Below the pieces are notes generated by a model. It made no database searches. It was not told the DNA's origin and worked only from the letters and a program-made list of their open reading frames with translations. Of a stretch of DNA of 64,000 nt, positions 10,347 through 19,089 are shown in pieces; positions within the stretch are counted from its first letter, which is position 1; each line of letters opens with the position of its first letter. A program made the translations under genes and the position numbers. Source of the stretch: Pseudoips prasinana (Eukaryota; Arthropoda; Insecta; Lepidoptera; Nolidae); NCBI GenBank assembly GCA_951640165.1, contig OX621257.1, positions 9,931,201-9,995,200 of the forward strand, written 5' to 3'.

Positions 10347-12656
10347 ATGGTAAAAAAAAATGAAAATACAAGAGAGGGAGAAACACAACGCCGTGAGACC
10401 ACGGAAACCATGGAGAGGGTACGCACGCCCAGTTCTGCGCACTCTGGATCCAACAATATGGTGCGTTCTACAGAGGATGTGTCGAGGATGGCCAATCCTC
10501 GTGTTATGTTGGAGCCATTGGGTTTTGTCCCCAAACGCTCCACAACGTCGGGGCCAACTCAGCGGGCGCAGAGCGCCACAAGGGTGGTGGTTAACCGGGC
10601 CCACTTTTCGCGGCCGGCAACACCAGCGCCGGGTGGGACAGTGAGTGATGGTGGCGACTCAGATTGCTCGCTGATGTCACTCACCTCCGAAACGTCCGTT
10701 GCGTTGCGTACGCGAAAGCGGACAGGGGGGGCGGTGAGCAGCGAACAGCCCCAGGAGAAGAAAAAGCTGGCGCCCAGTGCCGCAGAGGAGGCTGAAGAGG
10801 AAGACCCAGAGCTTGCGGGATGTCCATCCAATACGCGTGCCAAGCGAAGTCTTCCGTCGGTTGAAGACTTAGAGAAGGAAATGCAGGCACGGCCAACGGC
10901 CGATATTGGTGCCTGCATTAAACATCACCTTCTTACGGTCGAAAAGGTGGCGGATAAGTCTCGCCACCTCAAGGGGTCTTTTGTCCGAAGCCTCAGGATG
11001 GCAGCGCGCACAGTCCAGGCTGCGGCAGATGAGGTCGCCCACCGGATAGGGGTGGACGCAAACGTTGAGAGGCTTGAGATGGAGAACATAACCTTGCGGT
11101 CTCAGCTCTCGGGCCTCTCCGCGCAGGTGGCCAAGCTGACGGAGGAAGTTAACCTTCTCCGTCGGCAAAATGAGTGCACTTCCCAAGTGCGCCCTAGTGC
11201 GGTGTCTGAGTCGTCGACTGCACTACTGGTGCCTGCATCCCTGCAGCCGGAGGAGTTAACTCGTTCCATCATGCTCGCGGTTGGGGGCATGATGGACGCT
11301 AAACTGGCGGCGTTGGAAGGCCGTCTTCTCCCCGAGCAGCGCCTCCGTCCGCCTCTTGCTGCAGACAGCAGACGAGCTGCGGATGCTGCTCAGACAAAGC
11401 CCACCCCTGACACAGTAGTGCAGGGGAAAAGGAATCAAGCAACGGGAAAGAGGAGGGGGACCAATGCTGAGCCTAGACCATCTTCGGTTTCGGGGATGCC
11501 AGCTGTCCATGAACCGGCCCTGCAAGCCGATACTCCTGCGGCAGCAAAGACCCAATCATGGGCAGCTGCGGCCAAAGAAAAGGCTCCCTCTCAGGCCGAG
11601 CCAGCACCAAAAAGTGCAGTTATGAGGAAGAAGCCAGTTTCGGGGCAGACGTCAACCCTGTCCGAGAGGGTTCCTTCGTCAACTTCTGGGAGCCATATAC
11701 CCAATAATGGGGCATGGCAGGAAGTTGGTGCAAAAAAGAAGGCTGCAAAAAAGGCTGCTCAAGCTCGAAAACGAGAAAGAGCAGCCGCAGAAAAAGTGAG
11801 GAAGACGATGGCCCAGTTGCGCACCCCTACGTCGGCCGCCGTAGTGCTGACACTGCAGCCCGAAGCGGCAGAAAGGGGCGTTACTTACGCCGGGTTGCTA
11901 GCTCAAGCGAAAGCGGCTATAGTACTCAGCGACTTGGGTATTAAGAGTGTCTCCTGCAAGCTGACCCTCACTGGAGCCCGACTTTTGGAGGTCTCCGGCG
12001 AAGACAGTGACGCAAAAGCTGACGCCTTGAGAGACAGGCTGGCCTCTACACTGTCGGCGGAAGATGTCCGAGTCTCAAGACCAGTCAAGTGCGCTGACTT
12101 GCGTGTCACGGGCTTGGAGGATTCCACTGGAGTCGCTGAGCTGAAAGAGGCTGTTGCGAAGGCCGGAGGTTGCTCCATCGACCAGGTAAAGCCTGGAGTA
12201 ATCAGCCCGGGCTTTGATGGTATGGGGTCAACCGTCTTCAGCTGTCCTGCTGCAGCAGCTCAGAAATTGGTGGGCCAGAAACTTCTCGTGGGGTGGGTGT
12301 CTGCACAGGTTAAGCTCCTGCAGCCCAAACCTTTGAGGTGCTACCGGTGCCAGGCCGAGGGACATGTGGGCGCCCGTTGTTCAGCGGGTGAGGACCGCAG
12401 TGGGCTTTGCTTCCGTTGCGGCAAACCCGGTCACAGAGCTGCCACGTGCACAGCAGCACCGCACTGTCACCTGTGCAAGGTAGCTGGCAAGTCTGCTGAC
12501 CACCGGGTGGGTGCCAGAGTCTGCGCGGCGCCAAAAGTGGTGCAAAAGAGGGTTTCTGGTCCCTTGCGGCAGCAGCCGCAGGCTAACCGTCCGACTGCAG
12601 CTTCAGATGGGGCTGCGTCTGGACGAGTGGAGGAAGTTGAGATGGACAATTCTTAA
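10347..12656 (+). CDS. SART-type ORF1 (Gag-like nucleic-acid-binding protein)
   Basis: 769 residues. I chose ATG 10347 because it is shared with the sister copy (ATG 16793) and precedes the first conserved sequence; an upstream GTG extension is not conserved. The N-terminal third is Ser/Thr/Pro-rich with a basic patch, then an acidic stretch (AEEAEEEDPE). A heptad-like segment around residues 230-270 could be a coiled coil. A Lys/Ala-rich region (KKKAAKKAAQARKRERAAAE) precedes a conserved globular part and three zinc knuckles: CYRCQAEGHVGARC, CFRCGKPGHRAATC and CHLC...H...C. R1-clade ORF1 proteins package element RNA and bring it to the nucleus and telomere; that role is taken from the family. 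The stop codon overlaps the ORF2 start. Confidence 0.92.
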   Translation: MVKKNENTREGETQRRETTETMERVRTPSSAHSGSNNMVRSTEDVSRMANPRVMLEPLGFVPKRSTTSGPTQRAQSATRVVVNRAHFSRPATPAPGGTVSDGGDSDCSLMSLTSETSVALRTRKRTGGAVSSEQPQEKKKLAPSAAEEAEEEDPELAGCPSNTRAKRSLPSVEDLEKEMQARPTADIGACIKHHLLTVEKVADKSRHLKGSFVRSLRMAARTVQAAADEVAHRIGVDANVERLEMENITLRSQLSGLSAQVAKLTEEVNLLRRQNECTSQVRPSAVSESSTALLVPASLQPEELTRSIMLAVGGMMDAKLAALEGRLLPEQRLRPPLAADSRRAADAAQTKPTPDTVVQGKRNQATGKRRGTNAEPRPSSVSGMPAVHEPALQADTPAAAKTQSWAAAAKEKAPSQAEPAPKSAVMRKKPVSGQTSTLSERVPSSTSGSHIPNNGAWQEVGAKKKAAKKAAQARKRERAAAEKVRKTMAQLRTPTSAAVVLTLQPEAAERGVTYAGLLAQAKAAIVLSDLGIKSVSCKLTLTGARLLEVSGEDSDAKADALRDRLASTLSAEDVRVSRPVKCADLRVTGLEDSTGVAELKEAVAKAGGCSIDQVKPGVISPGFDGMGSTVFSCPAAAAQKLVGQKLLVGWVSAQVKLLQPKPLRCYRCQAEGHVGARCSAGEDRSGLCFRCGKPGHRAATCTAAPHCHLCKVAGKSADHRVGARVCAAPKVVQKRVSGPLRQQPQANRPTAASDGAASGRVEEVEMDNS

Positions 12657-12658
12657 TG
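12654..12658 (+). promoter_or_regulatory. TAATG stop-start overlap (translational coupling)
   Basis: The ORF1 stop TAA and the ORF2 start ATG share one base. The same UAAUG arrangement is described for Bombyx SART1, where ORF2 is translated by termination-reinitiation coupling. The identical site occurs in the sister copy at 19085. Confidence 0.85.
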
Positions 12659-15600
12659 ACCCCGTTGCGCTTCCTCCAAACCAACATCAACCACTGTGCC
12701 AGTGCCCAGGATCTTTTGTTCCAGAGCATGGCAGAGTGGTTGATAAATGTGGCAGTGGTTGCCGAGCCGTATTTCGTTCCACCCAGTAGCGACTGGGCCA
12801 GGGATCTAAACGGCTCGGTGGCCTTAATCTCACGGCCTGCCGCTGGTGGCCCTGGCCTTGAGAATGTCTCGAGTGGTCAGGGCTGGGTATCAGCGGCACT
12901 AGGTGATTTATTTGTTATCGGGGTGTACTTTTCCCCCAATAGATCTCTCGCCGACTTTGAGGGTTTCTTAGTAGAGTTGGGCACAGCCGTCGATCGATGT
13001 CATCCCCGTCCCGTCATCTGTCTTGGGGACTTCAACGCCAAATCGGCTGCTTGGGGTTCTCCGATTGCAGATGCGAGGGGGGATGAGCTCGAGGAGTGGG
13101 CCCTAGTTAAAGGCCTGCTCGTCCTCAATAGGGGTTCCATCAACACGTGCGTGCGGCAACGTGGTGGCTCAATTGTAGACATAACGTTTGCAAGCCCCAC
13201 AATCGCGCGACGTGTTCTCGGCTGGCGTGTTGAGGAGGGGGTGGAGACCATGTCTGATCATCGGTACATCCGATTTGATCTCTCCACCCATACCTTTGAT
13301 GCGCCGGCTCGGGGGACCCTGAATGGGGACGGTCCGCATTGGGCATTGGGGCAATTGAACCGGGAGGTCCTCCTGGAAGCCTCTATTGTGCAGGCCTGGG
13401 TCTCAGCACCGGACAGGCCTGTCGATATCAATGTTGAGGCCGAGTGGTTCCGGGAAGCTGCAACACAGTCATGTGATGCGGCAATGCCCCGGGTTCGGCG
13501 AAGGCATATTAGGCGTCAGGTGTATTGGTGGTCGGAGGAAATCGCACAACTGCGACGCGCTTGCGTGGCAGCCCGACGCCAGTATGCCAGGCATCGCCGC
13601 CGCCGACGCCGAACCCAAAATGCGGCAGCCAGAGAAGCGGAGCTGTATGAGGTTTACAGAGCGGCCAAAAAAGCCTTGCAGCTGTCCATCTCGCGGGCGA
13701 AAACTCTAGCCCGCGAGGAGTTGTTGTCGACTCTGGACCGTGATCCATGGGGGCGACCCTACCGTATGGTAAGGGGTAAGCTTCGCTCATGGTCACCCCC
13801 ACTGACCCAGAGTCTTCAGCCCCAGCTGCTGAGGGAGGTGGTGGTTGCTCTGTTCCCTGATAGGGAAGGGCACTTTGCTCCAGGTTCTTTGGCAACCAGC
13901 GCGGAAAACGACGACGTGCCCGAAGTGACCCGGGAGGAATTAAGAGCGGCGGTGCATAGGCTTCAAGCCAAAAATACCGCCCCAGGGCCCGACGGCATTC
14001 CTGGTCGTGTTTGGGTCCTGGCCCTGAGGGCTCTCGGGCCCCGACTGAGAGGGCTCTTTAGCACGTGCTTGGAGAGGGGCCAGTTTCCACAACAGTGGAA
14101 AACAGGAAAACTGGTCCTTATCCGCAAGGAGAGGCGCCCGGCAGACTCACCTTCTGCCTACCGGCCAATCGTTTTGCTGGACGAAGTGGGCAAACTCTTC
14201 GAGAGAGTTATTGCAGACCGCCTAGTCCAGCACTTAACAGCAATTGGTCCGGATCTGGCGGAGAACCAGTTTGGTTTCCGCCAAGGGCGCTCCACCGTGG
14301 ATGCCATAATGCGCGTGAGGGCTCTGACGGAGGAAGCAGTATCTAGGGGCGGAGTGGTCTTGGCGGTGTCTTTGGACATCGCCAACGCGTTTAACACTCT
14401 GCCCTGGAGCAGCATAAGGTCGGCGCTTGAGTATCATCAAGTGCCGATCTACCTCCGTCGCATCGTTGGGGCTTACCTGGCCGAAAGGTCAGTGATCTAC
14501 CCGGGTCGGAGTCATTGGAGTCGGCGAGAGATGTCATGCGGTGTTCCACAGGGTTCGGTTCTGGGGCCGCTCCTGTGGAACATTGGGTATGACTGGGTGC
14601 TGCGCGGTGATCTCCCTCCTTGCGTCAGTGTAACTTGCTACGCTGACGATACGCTAGTAATGGCGTGGGGGGAGACTCATCGGCAAGCAGCTCTGTTGGG
14701 TACGGCGGGGGTTGCGCAAGTCGTCAGGAGGATCCGGCAGCTGGGACTCGAGGTGGCGCTCCACAAATCTGAGGCCTTATACTTTCATGGGCCTCGGAAG
14801 GCGCCACCGGCGGGGTCTTACATTACGGTGGGAGGCGTCCGCATCGGCGTCGAGAAATCAATGAGATATTTGGGTCTCATTCTCGATGGCCGATGGGACT
14901 TCGGAGAACACTTCCGAAGGTTGGTCCCCAAATGCGTGGCTGCGGCAGCAGCTCTGTCAAGATTGCTGCCCAATGTGGGGGGACCAAACGCCTCTTGCCG
15001 TAAGCTGTACCTGGGGATCGTACGGTCGATGGCCCTTTATGGGGCCCCTGTGTGGGGGGAAACCCTGGCTGCCCGTAACATCCGCGAGCTGCGAAAGCCG
15101 CAGCGGGTAATGGCAGTTAGGGTAATAAGGGGGTACCGTACGATCTCCTTCGAGGCGGCAACCTTGCTAGCCGGTTCCCCACCCTGGGACTTGGAGGCTA
15201 GGGTCCTTGCGCTGCTATACAAGTGGCGTAGGGACTCGTTCGAGCGGGGTCTCCGACCGGCGCTGCGAGAAATCGAGGCGCAGCGTTCGGAGCTCCACGT
15301 GTCCATGGTGGATGAGTGGAGGGCGCGACTTGCGCAACCCAGTGCGGGGCACGCCACAATCGTGGCGGTAAGACCGGTCCTAGAGGGGTGGCTTGAGAGG
15401 CGCCGCGGCGCTCTCACGTTCCGACTGACGCAGGTGCTTTCGGGGCATGGATGCTTCGGAAAGTACTTGCGTCTAATAGGTCGGGAGCAGACGCCCGAGT
15501 GTCACCATTGCGGCGACGCAGAGGACACGGCACACCATACCCTGGCTCTCTGTCCAGAGTGGGTGGAACAACGCCGTGCCCTAGTCGCAACACTCGGCGT

Positions 15601-15802
15601 GGGGGGCCTCTCGCTGTCGGCCATGACACAATCCATGGTCGACAGCGAGACAGCCTGGAATGCCGTTGTCTCCTTCTGCGAGGAGGTGATGGCTGCGAAG
15701 GAGGCAGCGGAACGGGAACGGGAGCTCACGACCACCCTTCCTACCCGCGCCAGGAGACCTGGACGTCGGAGAGCGCGTGTGGCGGATCTCCGGCCACCCT
15801 AG
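12656..15802 (+). CDS. SART-type ORF2: telomere-targeting endonuclease and reverse transcriptase
   Basis: 1048 residues, intact. Residues about 1-225 form an apurinic/apyrimidinic-like endonuclease: QTNINHC near the start, AEPY (catalytic Glu), CLGDFNAKS and SDHRYI (catalytic Asp-His). A basic Arg-rich linker follows (around 300-330). Then the reverse transcriptase, about 430-750: APGPDGIPG, YRPIVLLDEVGKLFER, FGFRQGRST, SLDIANAFNTLPW, GVPQGSVLGPLLW and CYADDT. The C-terminus has CHHC with spaced His/Cys and a basic tail. The protein would nick a TTAGG/CCTAA repeat and prime reverse transcription there. The start is fixed by the overlap with ORF1. Only scattered substitutions separate it from the copy at 19087. 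Confidence 0.95.
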   Translation: MTPLRFLQTNINHCASAQDLLFQSMAEWLINVAVVAEPYFVPPSSDWARDLNGSVALISRPAAGGPGLENVSSGQGWVSAALGDLFVIGVYFSPNRSLADFEGFLVELGTAVDRCHPRPVICLGDFNAKSAAWGSPIADARGDELEEWALVKGLLVLNRGSINTCVRQRGGSIVDITFASPTIARRVLGWRVEEGVETMSDHRYIRFDLSTHTFDAPARGTLNGDGPHWALGQLNREVLLEASIVQAWVSAPDRPVDINVEAEWFREAATQSCDAAMPRVRRRHIRRQVYWWSEEIAQLRRACVAARRQYARHRRRRRRTQNAAAREAELYEVYRAAKKALQLSISRAKTLAREELLSTLDRDPWGRPYRMVRGKLRSWSPPLTQSLQPQLLREVVVALFPDREGHFAPGSLATSAENDDVPEVTREELRAAVHRLQAKNTAPGPDGIPGRVWVLALRALGPRLRGLFSTCLERGQFPQQWKTGKLVLIRKERRPADSPSAYRPIVLLDEVGKLFERVIADRLVQHLTAIGPDLAENQFGFRQGRSTVDAIMRVRALTEEAVSRGGVVLAVSLDIANAFNTLPWSSIRSALEYHQVPIYLRRIVGAYLAERSVIYPGRSHWSRREMSCGVPQGSVLGPLLWNIGYDWVLRGDLPPCVSVTCYADDTLVMAWGETHRQAALLGTAGVAQVVRRIRQLGLEVALHKSEALYFHGPRKAPPAGSYITVGGVRIGVEKSMRYLGLILDGRWDFGEHFRRLVPKCVAAAAALSRLLPNVGGPNASCRKLYLGIVRSMALYGAPVWGETLAARNIRELRKPQRVMAVRVIRGYRTISFEAATLLAGSPPWDLEARVLALLYKWRRDSFERGLRPALREIEAQRSELHVSMVDEWRARLAQPSAGHATIVAVRPVLEGWLERRRGALTFRLTQVLSGHGCFGKYLRLIGREQTPECHHCGDAEDTAHHTLALCPEWVEQRRALVATLGVGGLSLSAMTQSMVDSETAWNAVVSFCEEVMAAKEAAERERELTTTLPTRARRPGRRRARVADLRPP

Positions 15803-16074
15803 GAGATAGCCTGCGGGCGGCAGACGGAGGGCAGTTTGCCGCCTGGCCAGAACAGGCCCGAGGCGGTGGCGCTCGTGTTTCGGCGCGCGCCTTTAGCGGA
15901 AGGAGGACTTGAAGTCCTTCTCGTGACGGGGCCTGCCTAGATAGAGGCGGGCCAAGACCTGTCTGGGTTGCGGTGAATGCTTACGCTAATCCCGTGGCCC
16001 TGACAACAGGTACTCGAGGAACACCGTGGGGTTTTAGTCGGTAAACCGAAGATTAATACAGGGAGCCCGACATA

Positions 16075-16099
16075 CCCCGTCGCTTGCCCAGCGGCGGGG
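16075..16099 (+). promoter_or_regulatory. 3' UTR stem-loop of SART copy C1
   Basis: Arms CCCCGTCGC and GCGGCGGGG pair over nine bases. Compared with copy C2, the fourth pair changes from C-G to T-A on both sides, a compensatory change. Confidence 0.75.
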
Positions 16100-16120
16100 A
16101 TCCGTAAAGGATTTCCCCAC

Positions 16121-16165
<45 letters not shown>

Positions 16166-16166
16166 T

Positions 16167-16202
16167 GGCACGTGGTCAGAAAGGGGCACGTGGTCAGAAA
16201 AC
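16167..16202. repeat. 18-bp tandem duplication at the 5' end of SART copy C2
   Basis: GGCACGTGGTCAGAAA occurs twice, 18 bp apart, at the very 5' end. Copy C1 has it once. This accounts for the whole 5' UTR length difference (627 versus 609 bp). Confidence 0.9.
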
Positions 16203-16792
16203 CTCCTCGTGTGCCCACTGCTTCCAGTCTCTTACGGATACGTCCGGGGAGAACGGAAGTTGGTGGGACGGTGTGCCCTGGGCGCGGGCAGTAATCATGC
16301 CTTGCAATGGGATTTATCCTATTTCAAGGTAGGGTTACTGCTCGTGGCGAATATTCTGGCAGTGGAGTGGCACCTTATCCAAGTGCTTCTCACCGAGAAC
16401 CGCTTAGGATAACCGGAGTAGGCGAGTTCGACGTGCACTTACCCTGCCGCCGGGCAGACACTGGTAGGGGAAGTTCTCCTCAAGTGTCATTGCCGTTGTC
16501 GCTATCCCGATGATGACGTGTCGTGGTCATGTCTCGCGGCGTTTGTCGGGACCGACGGGCTTGGCTTAACCGCCCGGCCCGAGAGGAAGAAAACCTCAAT
16601 AAAAAATCACCCTAATCCCCAGTTATGGCGCGTGGCCATGGGATGCGTGGCTGACGGGGTGTCAGTCTCGGGCGCGCCTCCAGCCAGGGTACCTGCGGAC
16701 CCCCTGGTTGGACACAAATTTACGCTTGCCCGGGTAATGGGGGGGCTCTACCCGGGTTGACGTTTAGTTCCTCCCCACTCGTGGGATTTATT

Positions 16793-19087
16793 ATGGACAA
16801 AAAAAATATAAATACAAGAGAGGGAGAAACACAACGCCGTGAGACCACGGAAAGCATGGAGAGGGTACGCACGCCCAGTTTTGCGCACCCTGGATCCTAC
16901 AATATGGTGCGTTCCACAGAGGATGTGTCGAGGATGGCTCAGCCTCGTGTTATGTTGGAGCCATTGGGTTTCGTCCCCAAACGCTCCACAACGTCGGGGC
17001 CGACTCGGCGGACGCAGAGCGCAACAAGGCCCCACTTTTCGCGGCCGGCAACACCAGCGCCGGATGGGATGGTGAGTGATGGTGGCGAGTCAGATAGCTC
17101 GCTGATGTCACTCACCTCCGAAACGTCCGTTGCGTTGCGTACGCGAAAGCGGACAGGGGGGGCGGTGAGCAGTGAACAGCCCCAGGAGAAGAAGAAGCTG
17201 GCGCCCAGTGCCGCAGAGGAGGCTGAAGAGGAAGACCCAGAGCTTGCGGGATGTCCGTCCAATACGCGCGCCAAGCGAAGTCTTCCGTCGGTGGAAGACT
17301 TAGAGAAGGAGATGCAGGCACGGCCAACGGCCGATATTGGTGCCTGCATTAAACATCACCTCCTCACGGTCGAAAAGATGGCGGATAAGTCTCGCCACCT
17401 CAAGGGGTCTTTTGTCCGAAGCCTCAGGATGGCAGCGCGCACAGTCCAGGCTGCGGCAGATGAGGTCGCCCACCGGATAGGGGTGGACGCAAATGTTGAG
17501 AGGCTTGAGATGGAGAACATAACCTTGCGGTCTCAGCTCTCGGGCCTCTCCGCGCAGGTGGCCAAGCTGACGGAGGAAGTTAACCTTCTCCGTCGGCAAA
17601 ATGAGTGCACTTCCCAAATGCGCCCTAGTGCAGTGTCTGAGTCGTCGACTGCACTACTGGTGCCTGCGTCTCTGCAGCTGGAGGAGTTAACTCGTTCCAT
17701 CATGCTCGCGGTTGGGGGCATGATGGACGCTAAACTGGCGGCGTTGGAAGGCCGTCTTCTCCCCGAGCAGCGCCTCCGTCCGCCTCTTGCTGCAGACAGC
17801 AGACGAGCTGCGGATGCTGCTCAGGCAAAGCCTACCCTTGACACAGTAGTGCAGGGGAAAAGGAATCAAGTAACGGGAAAGAGGAGGGGGACCAACGCTG
17901 AGCCTAGACCACCTTCGGTTTCGGGGATGCCAGCTGTCCATGAACCGGCCCTGCAAGCTGATACTCCTGCGGCAGCAAAGACCCTATCATGGGCAGCTGC
18001 GGCCAAAGAAAAAGCTCCCTCTCAGGCCGAGCCAGCACCAAAAAGTGCAGATAAGAGCAAGACGCCAGTTTCGGGGCAGACGTCAACCCCGTCCGAGAGG
18101 GTTCCTCCATCAACTTCTGGGAGCCATATACCCAATAATGGGGCATGGCAGGAAGTTGGTGCAAAAAAGAAGGCTGCAAAAAAGGCTGCTCAAGCTCGAA
18201 AACGAGAAAGAGCAGCCGCAGAAAAAGAGAGGAAGACGATGGCCCAGTTGCGCACCCCTACGTCGGCCGCCGTTGTGCTGACACTGCAGCCCGAAGCGGC
18301 AGAAAGGGGCGTTACTTACGCCGGGTTGCTAGCTCAAGCGAAAGCGGATATAGTACTCAGCGACTTGGGTATTAAGAGTGTCTCCTGCAAGCTGACCCTC
18401 ACTGGAGCCCGACTTTTGGAGGTCTCCGGTGAAGACAGTGACGCAAAAGCTGACGCTTTGAGAGACAGGCTGGCCTCTACACTGTCGGCGGAAGATGTCC
18501 GAGTCTCAAGACCAGTCAAATGCGTCGACTTGCGTGTCACGGGCTTAGAGGATTCCACTGGAGTCGCTGAGTTGAAAGAGGCCGTTGCGAAGGCGGGAGG
18601 TTGCTCCATCGACCAGGTAAAGCCTGGAGTAATCACCCCGGGCTTTGATGGTATGGGGTCAACCGTCTTCAGCTGTCCTGCTGCAGCAGCTCAGAAATTA
18701 GTGGGCCAGAAACTTCTCGTGGGTTGGGTGTCTGCGCAGGTTAAGCTCCTGCAGCCCAAACCTTTGAGGTGCTACCGGTGCCAGGCCGAGGGACATGTGG
18801 GCGCCCGTTGTTCAGCGGGTGTGGACCGCAGTGGGCTTTGCTTCCGTTGCGGCAAACCCGGTCACAGAGCTGCCGCGTGCACAGCAGCACCGCACTGTCA
18901 CCTGTGCAAGGCAGCTGGCAAGCCTGCTGACCACCGGGTGGGTGCCAGAGTCTGCGAGGCGCCAAAAGTGGTGCAAAAGAGGGTTTCTGGTCCCTCGCGG
19001 CAGCAGCCGCAGGCTAACCGTCCGACTGCAGCTTCAGATGGGGCTGCGTCTGGACGAGTGGAGGAAGTTGAGATGGACCATTCTTAA
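16793..19087 (+). CDS. SART-type ORF1 (Gag-like), copy 2
   Basis: 764 residues from ATG 16793. It differs from the 769-residue copy at 10347 by a five-codon deletion near residue 80 (after the SATR segment) and scattered substitutions. The acidic stretch, Lys/Ala-rich region and three zinc knuckles are kept (CYRCQAEGHVGARC, CFRCGKPGHRAAAC and a final CHLC...H...C). An upstream TTG-led extension is not conserved in the sister copy and is rejected as start. Role as for copy 1: RNA-binding structural protein of the retrotransposition particle (family knowledge). Confidence 0.92.
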   Translation: MDKKNINTREGETQRRETTESMERVRTPSFAHPGSYNMVRSTEDVSRMAQPRVMLEPLGFVPKRSTTSGPTRRTQSATRPHFSRPATPAPDGMVSDGGESDSSLMSLTSETSVALRTRKRTGGAVSSEQPQEKKKLAPSAAEEAEEEDPELAGCPSNTRAKRSLPSVEDLEKEMQARPTADIGACIKHHLLTVEKMADKSRHLKGSFVRSLRMAARTVQAAADEVAHRIGVDANVERLEMENITLRSQLSGLSAQVAKLTEEVNLLRRQNECTSQMRPSAVSESSTALLVPASLQLEELTRSIMLAVGGMMDAKLAALEGRLLPEQRLRPPLAADSRRAADAAQAKPTLDTVVQGKRNQVTGKRRGTNAEPRPPSVSGMPAVHEPALQADTPAAAKTLSWAAAAKEKAPSQAEPAPKSADKSKTPVSGQTSTPSERVPPSTSGSHIPNNGAWQEVGAKKKAAKKAAQARKRERAAAEKERKTMAQLRTPTSAAVVLTLQPEAAERGVTYAGLLAQAKADIVLSDLGIKSVSCKLTLTGARLLEVSGEDSDAKADALRDRLASTLSAEDVRVSRPVKCVDLRVTGLEDSTGVAELKEAVAKAGGCSIDQVKPGVITPGFDGMGSTVFSCPAAAAQKLVGQKLLVGWVSAQVKLLQPKPLRCYRCQAEGHVGARCSAGVDRSGLCFRCGKPGHRAAACTAAPHCHLCKAAGKPADHRVGARVCEAPKVVQKRVSGPSRQQPQANRPTAASDGAASGRVEEVEMDHS

Positions 19088-19089
19088 TG
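19085..19089 (+). promoter_or_regulatory. TAATG stop-start overlap, copy 2
   Basis: Same one-base overlap of the ORF1 stop and ORF2 start as in the first full-length copy. Confidence 0.85.

Larger units (their letters stand above)
9738..16163 (+). mobile_element. Full-length SART-type element, subfamily C, copy 1
   Basis: Complete element of about 6.4 kb: 5' UTR (9738-10346), ORF1 (10347-12656), overlapping ORF2 (12656-15802), 3' UTR (15803-16122) and poly(A) to 16163. It is flanked by GGTTA repeats on the left and GG on the right. Both ORFs are uninterrupted and all expected motifs are present, so it is potentially active. The layout, two-ORF structure with TAATG overlap, and insertion direction match the SART family. 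Confidence 0.95.
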
